The position numbers were made by a program, and so were the translations under genes. Below, piece after piece: positions 53,150-62,539 of a stretch of 64,000 nucleotides of DNA (position 1 is the stretch's first letter; every line of letters starts with the position of its first letter). The stretch covers positions 84,476,783 to 84,540,782 of the forward strand of contig CM067371.1 in assembly GCA_034401795.1 (NCBI GenBank), read 5' to 3'. Source of the stretch: Chaetoderma sp. LZ-2023a (lineage: Eukaryota > Mollusca > Caudofoveata > Chaetodermatida > Chaetodermatidae). The notes beneath the pieces are model-generated. The model was not told the origin of the DNA and searched no databases. It was given only the letters and a program-made list of their open reading frames with translations.

Positions 53150-55335
53150 AGTCAAGAAAATTCAAGTTTGTCCTTACCCAGTGTCCATTTGCAGGTCGAG
53201 ATAAGCCCATTTTTGGGAATTTACCACTGAAATGTCTGGTTCGGTACCCGAGCCAGTCATTCTAGTTGTAAATTATAAAAAAAATATGCTTCTCTTAGTC
53301 CCCCAATCGGACATTCTTCAAGACATCTGCTGGTGGGCAAGGGTCTTCATTAAATGACTGTAAAATCTGTGGCTGATGGAAATCATAGATTCGCTTCCCT
53401 AGTTGAGGAGACAGAGAGAATGTATTCGTCCTTATTGAATGGTGACATCACTCTTGAAAGTCTTGTAACATCCCATACAGTTGCCAGGATCAGCGCGGAA
53501 CTTGACATAAAGAAAGTTGAGCTTAGTGCACAATCCAAAACGAGTCAGTTGTGGCTAGGTTATCAGCGGATGCTTGGTCCTGCACGAGCACTGATCACGG
53601 CAGATCGCACTGGGGCGTGAGTGATCTACTTGCATGCTATTGCTGATGCCTTGCCAATATTTGCTGCAGCACGACATCATAACTACTTGCATATCTCTAC
53701 ATCCAAGAAATGAGTCAACTGGAGAGCAAACACCAGAATGTCGACAGGAAGCTTCAAGATGGCTTCCGTAATATTCGTTGAACAAATCAGGTTTTTTAAT
53801 CATGTCAGCCCCTATAATGTCTGAGTTCAACATTGCCATGCAAGAGTTCAGTCGTCTCTCGCATACACCACAAGTGAACAACACAAAGATTCGACTGACG
53901 CAAGGATTGAATGGGATGCATCAGATCTTTCGAAGATAAGCACAAAGCTATCTTCATGTTCACCTTTCTCCTCTGACCCTGCATTGAGAAACATCATCAA
54001 TGGTATAGTGGCAAAAGAAGACATCAATGTACATGAATATGATTTCTTTGAAAGACACATCATTGACAGAATGATTGGACAGCCAGTATTTGCATTCTCT
54101 TTTAAGAGGAAAGAGAAAGCTAAGCCCCTGTGAAGTTCATCTGATGTAAAGGTTGCTCCTGACAGAATCACTGATCCTAACCTACTGTTCCAATGATTCC
54201 TATTGGTTTCCAGAACAAGAGATCTGTCTCTCGAGGTGATGAGATACGAGCCGAATTCATATCCGCCATCCCTTTTCGAGGACAATAGCATCTTGAGAAA
54301 GGCTGACAAACCTCAACTTGTTCAAGCCATCACTGACCACTGTAACAAGATGCCACCAAGTGAAGCAACATCAGACACCATCCCGCAGACTGAAAGTTAT
54401 ATGCTTGATGGCGGCTCCTTACGGCACAAGCCGAAGTGGCTAGGAGGAGATACCTACGGTAAAATAGCCAAGGTGTATGTCGACTTTACAGACTTTACAA
54501 GTAAGCACTATGGGACAGCAACTGTTGTGTTTGACGGTTATGGGGCAGGTTCTTCGATAAAGTAGAACACACACCAGAGACGGGGACAAACCATTATTTA
54601 TCCGATTGTAAACTTCACCAGTGGGACCGAGTTTGAAGGGAAGGAGGAAGAATTCCTATCAAGGGGAACTAATAAGCAGCAACTAATCAGTTTAATACGT
54701 GACGAAGAGAGTAAGTTGTACAGTCATTCAGGCAGAAGGGGACGTTGATGTGGGCATTGCTAACGCTACGTTTGCCACAGCATCTATGCATTCCACCACT
54801 CTAATTGGAGAGGACACTGGCCCGTTGATTCTTCTCCATTACACTCTGGCAGATCGGAAACCACTATATTTTAGATCGGACAATCAATCAAGAGGTATTC
54901 CAAAAGTGTACAACATCAATTGGATAGAGCGTCTTCTTGGCAGTGAATTGTGTGCACAAATGCTATTCTTGCATGCATTCACAGGATGTGATTCAACGTC
55001 TCGTGTTTTAGGCAGAAAGAACCGCACTGGCATAGAAAACTTTGGCAGCCACGCGATGGCTGTTATTTTTTATGGGAAGAGCACCTGCTCTCTGGCGGCG
55101 TTGCGCTATAACATATTTACTAAGAGAGTTGTCTGCACTAAATCATTCACTACACCCGCACGTCCCCCCCCCCACTGAATCTTCCCCCAACCCCACCACC
55201 ACCCCCACCCCGTTGCAGTAGTAGAAGCGGGCTTCAATGTACTTCTGCATGTGAATCAATCCAACTTACGTATTGAGCCAATGAGGTCAACCAGGTTTCT
55301 GAGAAAATAGAGGACAGGTATGAGGAGTAAAATTG
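53150..55335 (+). pseudogene. Fragmented uncharacterised multi-copy gene with XPG/FEN1-like nuclease motif
   Basis: Pieces in all three + frames read through in a consistent order: EETERMYSSLLNGDITLESL, HTVARISAEL and SQLWLGYQRML (53350-53620), a damaged middle with SHTPQVN, YEPNSYPPSLFEDNSI with LRKADKPQLVQAI and TESYMLDGGSLRHKP (54245-54440), TATVVFDGYGAGSSIKD (near 54540), AEGDVDVGIANATFA with TTLIGEDTGPLILLHY and FLHAFTGCDSTSRVLG (54730-55010). Acidic residues in the GDVDV, GEDTGPL and TGCDSTS motifs are placed as in PIN/FEN1-type nucleases. I recall this as a common multi-copy family in molluscs and other marine invertebrates with no assigned function. Many stops; dead. It lies in a VWA intron. 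Confidence 0.65.
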
Positions 55336-56700
55336 AGATTGTGAGTTTAGCCTTTCAGACCTGTGTTCAGCTATTAATATCAGCTAATTATAATGTCCAT
55401 ACAGAAACTGTAGCTGGTCAATTAATTAGATACATCTGAAGTGCATTCTACTGATACATCTGTAACGTTGTGCCCATGATCTACGTCAATAATATATTTA
55501 TTATTAGTATTGCCACTTCACCCTTTATTTATGGCCACCATCTTGGATTTGTGTGTTTCTCTGTTTTTTATTGATCGGGTTGGAATTTTATTGGCACCAG
55601 GGAATTGTTTACACCTAAAAATCATGGGGGAGAAACAAGAATTACAGATCTATCACAAAAATTAAGGAAGTTATAACTATTTTAGTGATTTTAAGGGCCG
55701 GCGGCGGCCATCTTGGAACTGATCTAGTTTTAAACCACTTCCGTGGGTCAGATTTTGGTAGACTTTTTCTGTCAGTCCCCACATCCAGTAGGGCCAAAAA
55801 AACCGTTGACAGACCTTTTGTTAGAATTTTGGGGGGTCGAATGGTATATTGACCCGACTATTATCTCAACCAAACACTACAAATTAATTTTTTTCAAAAT
55901 ATTTAACAATTTGACAATATAAGTTCTTTAACATGATGCGAATAGAACATAATTAGATAGATGCTGTTTTTGTGACCTGTAGCTATGTGACTACCCCCCC
56001 CCCCCCTCCCTATCCACCCCCTTGGTGCCCCTGTAAAATTGTTCCTACCAGTAATTAATTGGTGACGCTTTATCACTTACAAACAAGGAATTAACAATAT
56101 TATCTTTATTGAGCAAATGTTACACAGACAGATGGGGATGAGGCTAAAAGCAGATCAGATAATTTTTGACACTATACATTGACTTGCTGATTATGGTTGT
56201 ACAGCTGTCCGAAGTCTGTAGATACTTAGTTAGCTAGGTGGAGCGGTTAGGGTTGAGGGCACATTATACACATCCTGCGTATTTACCATTTAATAATTAA
56301 CTGACACGCTATCAAAGCCATATTTATCAACCCGCTCAGTCGAGTATACAAATTATTATCACAGATTTCTGCTTTACTGTAGATTTTGAACCGTATGAAG
56401 AAGCATTTCCAGAGGCCTATAGATTGGCCAAAGTTCCTCTAGTATTATCAGTCTCATGGTGGCGCTGTGGAGAGGAGTTTTCCTGCATTGAAACGCATTA
56501 AGATTACGGTTAGACCCTCCATGGGTAATACCAGATTGAGCAGCCACAGTCTGCTAGCAATTAAACGTGAACGAGTCCACAGGCTAAATTTGGAGATGTT
56601 TCCTGACAAATTTGCTGAAAACCACAATAATAGGAGAAGAATTCATCTTAAGTAAAATTTAGCGGTCTAAACTGTACAACACTGAAACGGCTTCATCTCC
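55336..56700. other. Intron sequence with a short coding-like remnant
   Basis: Mostly featureless AT-rich DNA with C-runs (about 55993-56004). Near 56400-56655 there is a short coding-like remnant (ERSFPALKRIKITVRPSMGN, RLSSHSLLAIKRERVH) resembling the C-terminal dimerisation region of hAT-type transposases. It is too short to be certain. Confidence 0.45.
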
Positions 56701-57268
56701 CCAGACAACATTACTATGTTGGGCCAACCTTGGCGATTGGTTCGTACAGTCGACGTTGGGCATTGGACCAACATATAAATAAATTTAGTAGGTTTAGTTG
56801 TGAATTTGAATTAGGGACTCTAATTCAATTTAACAACTTATATTAATTTATACCTAATGAAATCTTCATATGCTAAGATTTATTTCGTTTCATTATATCT
56901 AGGCACACAATTTAAGCCCCTAAAAGTAGATAATTTTAACAATTTTATTTTGAACCATTATGCGGTGAATATGCTCCTTTAATAAAAATTTCTTAAAATT
57001 TAATACCTTGGCACAACGTTAGACCAATGAGCAGAATGATGTTGGGCCGACTTAGACTGTCAATGTTGTCCTAATGTTATGTCACATATGTTGGTCCAAC
57101 GTTGGATGGATGCATTGGGCCAACATTGGGTTGATGTGTTGGCCCAATGGCCCAACATGTTGGACCAACGTTAGACCATTAGGCAAAATGATGTTTGGCA
57201 CACGTAGACAGCCAACATTGGGTCAACATAGACAGTTAATGTTGTGTCAACTTAGTGTTGTTATCTGG
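56701..57268. mobile_element. DNA transposon, CCAGATAAC terminal repeats, copy 2, carrying satellite-like sequence
   Basis: Ends CCAGACAACATTACTATG and GTGTTGTTATCTGG are inverted and match copy 1 at 14697-16339. Both ends are followed by TTGGGCCAAC-type palindromic motifs. The middle, 56846-56984, is homologous to the 105-bp satellite monomer and to the sequence at the array's right edge. The part after it (ATTTCTTAAAATTTA, GTTAGACCAATGAGCAGAAT) matches copy 1 near 16108 and 16230. Confidence 0.78.
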
Positions 57269-58375
57269 GTTTATGCGTCATGGCGTACAAACTTACTACT
57301 AATAACAATATGTTACTAGTTGTTAGTTTCTAAATCTTGTTAGATGCCCGTGGTTGATAAATGTCAAATCCTGTGGAAGTGCAATACTTTCATTATCCAC
57401 TTGAGTATTCTGAAACTAACTTACCCGAGAGCCATTGTTGCAGCTTGCCTTCCATGCAAATTTGCTTCAAAGTACTAAACAATTGTCCTTTGTAGTATTG
57501 GCCCACTTGTGCAAGGGTATATACATGTTCTTGAAAATAATTGTATAGGTTTAAAAGAATCTTGCATTGCCACTTTCATTGAGACTAAGAAACCTGTAGC
57601 GTAGCTACCCAGCCACTCAGGGCATCTAAATTTGAAAGTTTTCTTGTGGAGGATCAATAGACGGGTAGACACCTCTGCAGTAACATAGCCAGGGGAGGGG
57701 AGCGGTTTCTCCCCGAGCCCATTCTCCCAAATGGGACGCCTAAATCAACTATAAAATATAATAATTTAATTATGTTAACAGCCAACTATATAGTATATTT
57801 TCACCTCTGGGAAGGCACGAGAAATCATTCGAGAGTATCCAGATTAAACAAATGTCCAGGCCTGATCCCCCACCCTCACCCCATCACTCCTTTTTATTTG
57901 CCAAATGCCATTTTTTCATTATATGTTTGACAATAAAAACCTGCCAATGCTGACCATAGGGGCCACCCCTCCCTGACCTACCCCACCTGGTGCCCCATAC
58001 ACAGCCTTACCCACGCGTAGTGCCTCCTACCAAAAATTTCTTAGCTACGCCACTGCTTCGCATTAGCCGTTCTATTGTGACGACTACCTTAGTTGTACCG
58101 AGTTTTCATCAACACCACCTTTACGTCTTACTCATGGAACTAAATCTGTGTAAAAGAAAAGATGTATGGAAAGTGGATAGTGCATCCATCAACATTTGAG
58201 GAGGGACAACATATACTAGGCGACATGGCCATTCTAGAATAGCTGACAGACTAACCTCTCGACCAGCACGAGCGTATATAGGCAGGTACACGTGGCTTTG
58301 AGGAGGGTCAACATATGCTAGCCGATTATCATACCATATCGGTCGCATGTTCATTTTAGAATATTTGACTAAAGA
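57269..58375. other. Intron sequence, nothing recognised
   Basis: No gene. A degraded MITE hairpin core is at about 57408-57482. Otherwise unique-looking AT-rich DNA with a few pyrimidine runs. Confidence 0.5.
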
Positions 58376-58377
58376 CA

Positions 58378-58417
<40 letters not shown>

Positions 58418-58418
58418 G
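58376..58418. repeat. (GCAC)n microsatellite
   Basis: About 11 units of ACGC. On the minus strand it appears as a CVRA-repeat frame, which is an artefact. Confidence 0.97.
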
Positions 58419-58462
58419 GTTTGATATCGGCATTTCCTGTGAAACAGCATAATATAATCTAT

Positions 58463-58529
58463 GGCCGTGTTCTCACTAGAGATTTAATCCTACGTTATTC
58501 AGGATTAACTCTCGAGTGAGAACACGGCC
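58463..58529. repeat. 67-bp palindrome
   Basis: GGCCGTGTTCTCACT and AGTGAGAACACGGCC are its outer arms; inside them AGAG(A)TT(T)AATCCT pairs with AGGATTAACTCT around a loop of about 9 bases. It is a nearly perfect hairpin 62 bp before a VWA exon. It could be a very small foldback MITE. Confidence 0.85.
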
Positions 58530-58591
58530 TACATGTCAATAAGTAAATACATCAGCAGGAATTTGACCTTTCTTTAAATTTGGTCTTTCAG

Positions 58592-58705
58592 GCTTCAGCC
58601 TTGATGTAATGGTGTCGGGACAGACAGGTACTACGGTGTCCTTTGAAATGTACGAGGATGCTGGACATGGTACGGTTAAGCCAATCACTGGAACACCTGA
58701 TGCAG
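58592..58705 (+). CDS. VWA7-like gene, exon 'f'
   Basis: The acceptor is TTTGGTCTTTCAG ending at 58591 and the donor is GTAATC from 58706. The exon is 114 bp, phase 1 at both ends. It encodes 38 residues (FSLDVMVSGQTGTTVSFEMY, EDAGHGTVKPITGTPDA), again beta-rich. The last 23 bp and the donor belong to a 118-bp tandem duplication, so a second identical donor lies 118 bp downstream. Confidence 0.82.
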
Positions 58706-58918
58706 GTAATCTAGATATGTTGTGCAATTATTTCTTCTTCTCATCCTCATCCTTGTCCTAATCGTCCACTCGATTCTAATCGTATTGCTAATGCTAAGCG
58801 AATCACTGGAACACCTGATGCAGGTAATCTAGATATGTTGTGCAATTATTTCTTCTTCTCATCCTCATCCTTGTCCTAATCGTCCACTCGATTCTAATCG
58901 TATTGCTAATGCTAAGCG
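58683..58918. repeat. 118-bp identical tandem duplication across an exon-intron boundary
   Basis: 58683-58800 and 58801-58918 are identical. Each starts AATCACTGGAACACCTGATG, crosses the splice donor CAGGTAATC and runs into the intron. Confidence 0.98.
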
Positions 58919-58934
58919 AATCTACGAATGAAGC

Positions 58935-59021
58935 TGGTCTACCTATTACATGACAGCTCAGAAAGGTCTACCTATTACATGACAGCTCAGAAAGGTCTAT
59001 CTATTACATGACAGCTCAGAA
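58935..59021. repeat. 29-bp tandem repeat, three copies
   Basis: Three units with GGTCTACCTATTACATGACA followed by GCTCAGAAA, immediately after the 118-bp duplication. Confidence 0.95.
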
Positions 59022-59394
59022 ATCGCACAACATGTTTCCAAAACAAATAAAAAACTAAATAAAAGAACTGTTTAATATTTTGGAGCCAATTTGATTGGAA
59101 GCCATTAGTACCTAATGGCAGATAGCAATAGATTACAATCAAATGAAATCCACAATATTCAACAGACTATTTCTTATATTGTGTTCAAATCTGTACTATC
59201 TAACTTGTTTTAGTGTCTTTGCAAAACATGGTAACTTATTTATGACTACTAAATACATGGCTTTGAGCAGTTTGCCAAAATCAAATATGGCTATCAAAAT
59301 TCAAAATGTCGAATTTCGACCAGTAAATCCTAAGAAAACCAACAGTATTATATCTCCCCAGTTCATTTAATTTCATATGACATCTTCACCCACG

Positions 59395-60350
59395 ACAGGG
59401 GCCAGTTATTACATTTGATAAACCACTCTATGCTTTTGCAAAACAAGTGCAATGGAACTTGCCTGATCAGTTTAGCGAAAGTCACGTTGTTATCAGGAGG
59501 ATAACATATCGAGATGGTAGCGTTCAATGCATTAGGTAGCTGGTTGGATGGTTATGGGTGGACATGTGTGTTTGTTCATGCAAGTGTTTCCACAAGTGGC
59601 ACTGCAGATTCCTACCTGAAAGCAAACCATATAACCCGTACGAGGCATGCTCACCAAGTCACAACTGCCGCGATTTATAAATTACAGAGACTGGCATACG
59701 AAACCGACTTAGAAGCTACTGATGATACTCTCTGATACCTTGTGTACAAAGAGAAAGGAGAACTGCCCTCAGTTTAATTACCGGTGCCTTACATTGGCGC
59801 TTCAGTTTCTTTATGTTCATTCGCTCGATCAAAACCTCGAAATTTGAACTGTATATTGAATCACTGACACAATTAGTGTCCTGGCATTTTGCCCTAGATC
59901 ACATACACTACTCACGCTACTTATCTGTACACATTCCAGATATAGAGGATTTAGAACAACGGCATCCAGATATCACAAGAAAGTTCAAGGCTGGAAAGTT
60001 CACAGTTAAGAAAACTGCTCATTTGTTTTCTGCTATTGCAACTGACCATGAGCATGATCAAAATAATGCTTATGTAAAAGGCGATAGTGGGGTGGTCTGA
60101 TTAATAGAGAATCCCGATGCTCTCCGAAGATGGATGTTGTCCGGGCCTGAGGTCATCAGAGTATTTGGTGAATTCGAGAAATTCTATATTCTTGGTGGAC
60201 CATACAACATAGGGCACCACGAGCAACAAAATACAGGCTAGAAGACGTGTATCGAGCAGGTGACAAGGCTTGTCTCATCTATATAAGAACAGAAGAAGAA
60301 CAGGGGAATCCGTTACGAGAAGAAAGTCGTGATCATATATCAGTTGTTAT
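59395..60350 (+). pseudogene. Fragment of a second uncharacterised multi-copy gene family
   Basis: Coding-like pieces in order: ITFDKPLYAFAKQVQW, GSWLDGYGWTCVFVHASVST with RTRHAHQVTTAAIYKLQ, FELYIESLTQLVSWHFALDH, YLSVHIPDIEDLEQRHPDI, FSAIATDHEHDQNN and ENPDALRRWMLSGPEV. Single-base changes and indels have broken every piece. The motif set WHFALDH / VHI.D / HEHDQNN I recall as a repeated uncharacterised gene family in marine invertebrates, perhaps transposon-borne. The MITE at about 60355 cuts it off on the right. Confidence 0.6.
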
Positions 60351-60354
60351 GACA

Positions 60355-60748
60355 GAAATTGCCGGTTTTAGCTACGCCCCGACCACCTCTAGCTAAGTTT
60401 CACCCACACCTCGCTCGTGTTGGGATCGATCGATCTCTGAACATCATGACTATCAATTTCCAAAAAACTACACAGGTAGGCTGTTGTATATTTTGAAACT
60501 AATTTGACTGGGTGCTGTTGCTGCCTAAGGCAGCAACAGCGCCCAATCAAATTAGTTTCAAAATATTCAACAGCATGTTTCTTAAATAGCAAAGAATTAC
60601 AAAGACATACAATTTATACAACGTGTCGGAGTATTTGAGATTTGATGACGGTCTACATGGAACCCTTTGTGACGTAATGACGGTGACGTCATCATACACG
60701 CGCTGAGCTGATTATGACGTTATACGAGGTCAGATGATGGATGGATAT
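60355..60748 (+). mobile_element. MITE, hairpin/CRE family, copy 11
   Basis: Left part GCTACGCCCCGACCACCTC, then an almost perfect internal hairpin (60481-60573; arms meeting at GCTGTTGCTGCCTAAGGCAG), then TGACGTCA (near 60683). The outer ends are degraded. Confidence 0.8.
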
Positions 60749-60785
60749 ATATGTTTGCGTCATATCAATGATTTATTTCTTACAG

Positions 60786-60951
60786 GTACAAGGGTAACAG
60801 TGCGCATCAACTTCCACGGTACTAACACAGTCGCTGCACTTCACCTCATTAAGCTTCTAAGTGCGTCCAATGAACTTATTGCCAATTATACAGCCTATTT
60901 GAAGCGTGATGGAAGCGGTGTGGCTAGGATTATCTATCCGGATGAGGTAGT
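60786..60951 (+). CDS. VWA7-like gene, exon 'g' (last recognised exon)
   Basis: The acceptor is GATTTATTTCTTACAG ending at 60785, phase 1. It encodes TRVTVRINFHGTNTVAALHL, IKLLSASNELIANYTAYLK and DGSGVARIIYPDE, a continuation of the beta-rich region. The end is ambiguous: a donor GTAAGA at 60952 (which would change phase to 2), a donor GTAGTG at 60947 (phase 0), or readthrough to TAA at 60953-60955 as a terminal exon. The domain appears incomplete, so I favour continuation outside the window. Confidence 0.75.
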
Positions 60952-60955
60952 GTAA

Positions 60956-61900
60956 GACTAGAGTATTATGGGCAATGGGTTGGTGGGTGGATACGCGAGT
61001 GCCAGGAAAGTATTCATCATCACCATCATCCCCAATATGGGTTACACGGAGACGAACGTATGCATTCATATTGTCTTTATTTTTCAATTTAATTCATTAA
61101 TGCTAACTCCCCCCCCCCACCCATCCATGTCCCATCCTCCCCTAAGGTGGGGCTTTTTAATGACCTAATTTTGGTGTCACTATATATCAGGAGGAAAAGG
61201 AAGGTATTCCAATAGGTAAAATGTAACTTGCAATTTTGCGGAGTTAGGGGGCACCTCCCGCCTAAAACGAGAGCCCAGTTGTAGAACAATGCATATGGCT
61301 AATTATGAAACTGAATTGTTAAACCAACCCCCGAAAATACAGTACATAACGATCACCAAATTACAGCTTGAAAATCCCAACTGGTCGCGTGGAACAGTGC
61401 TCGGGCTTGGTCAAGCTTACATAGGGAATGGGCAGCTCACTATTACCATAATAAAATTACTGCACCCAGCACTGCTATAATGAATTTTCCCGGATTTATG
61501 GTACTCAAGCTGCTCCCTGTTGGGAGTCTTCAATTCTGATTGGTCTAGAGAACATGTCTGGTGTTATGGTAATACGGCAAAGGAAAACAATTAATAATCC
61601 AGGACACCTCCCCCTGGTGGCTTCTCCAGCTGCTGAACTGGACTGATGGAAGCACAGTTGTTAAGGGGAAATCCTAAACAAGGAAGGTAGAGCTAAAAAG
61701 ACCATAACTCTGTTTGCAAAGCTGCTAATGATTTACAATCGCGCACATGCATTGGTCTATAGGAAGTGATTAGCGAATACGAAGTTTCACGCCGTGTCGA
61801 TCCTTGTTATCACCAGATGCTTCTCTTCGTATAAAAGTAAGTTGATCTCAAAGTTAGAAGTGTGTGCAGAAAGTCAAGTACATGTTGAAGAAGTGATGAA
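60956..61900. other. Intron or 3' flank, nothing recognised
   Basis: No gene-like frame and no repeat I can name. C-run at 61108-61119. Confidence 0.5.
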
Positions 61901-62236
61901 TGGACCTTTCCAGTTTTAGCAGTGCCCCGCCCATCTCTATCTAAGCTCCATCAATACCTCATCCGTGTTGGGATTGATCGATCTCTGAACTCCCTGATTA
62001 TCATTTCCAGAAAACTATACAGGTAAGCTGTTAAATATTTTGAAACTAATTTTACTGGGCGCTGTTGCTGCCTATGGCAGTAACTTTCCCAGTTAACAAT
62101 GCATAGCCCGTCTTCAATTATTCGTTCGCTACGCCATTCATGACGTGATAATGACGTTATTGATTATGATGTCATTCAACACACCACGTAATTAATTATG
62201 ACGTCATATGATGGATAGATAGAGTGGAAAGATCCA
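61901..62236 (+). mobile_element. MITE, hairpin/CRE family, copy 12 (both ends present)
   Basis: Ends TGGACCTTTCCAGTTTTAGC and TGGAAAGATCCA. 336 bp. The first hairpin arm is present (ATTTTACTGGGCGCTGTTG); most of the second is deleted. TGACGTCA near 62205. Confidence 0.85.
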
Positions 62237-62261
62237 TTAACATGTTGATGAACATGTCATT

Positions 62262-62510
62262 ATGGGAGCCTTTGCGATTGATGTTATGGCGGCTGTACAG
62301 GATATATCAGGTCACACCATCGAGTCAGATGTAGAAATATCTAGACAGTTTCTACATCTTATTGATTTGAAGTCAAGGAAGTACGAGATTGTACATATAG
62401 TATTTGATCGGTATTGCAACTCCCACGCCTCGTTGTCCCGTAGTTGTTGGTATATCCTCGGTTTTGGGTTTTGGACTTCCGTCACAGGACAATGCCTACT
62501 ATGCCGAAGC
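62262..62510 (+). pseudogene. Short fragment of an uncharacterised multi-copy gene
   Basis: GAFAIDVMAAVQDISGHTIE and KYEIVHIVFDRY look like the start of the nuclease-like half of the multi-copy families described above (a VFD(R/G)Y motif is shared in kind with 54540). It breaks up before a run of about 28 G at 62511-62538. Too short for a firm call. Confidence 0.4.
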
Positions 62511-62539
62511 GGGGGGGGGGGGGGGGGGGGGGGGGGGGA

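Larger units (their letters stand above)
13394..60951 (+). other. VWA7/hemicentin-like gene locus (seven internal exons)
   Basis: This entry gives the extent of the host gene. The seven exons below share one strand. All internal junctions are phase 1 with GT...AG ends, and translated in order they give a continuous VWA-domain protein with a conserved N-terminal region and beta-rich downstream segments. Intron lengths are about 4.0 kb, 0.4 kb, 19.8 kb (contains the Maverick), 13.8 kb (contains MITEs and the LINE), 6.1 kb and 2.1 kb. The initiator exon and signal peptide are not in the window. The 3' end is uncertain. VWA7 is the closest family I recognise, from the N-terminal SPHWFYHEQA segment before the VWA domain. 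Hemicentin is the alternative. Confidence 0.7.
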
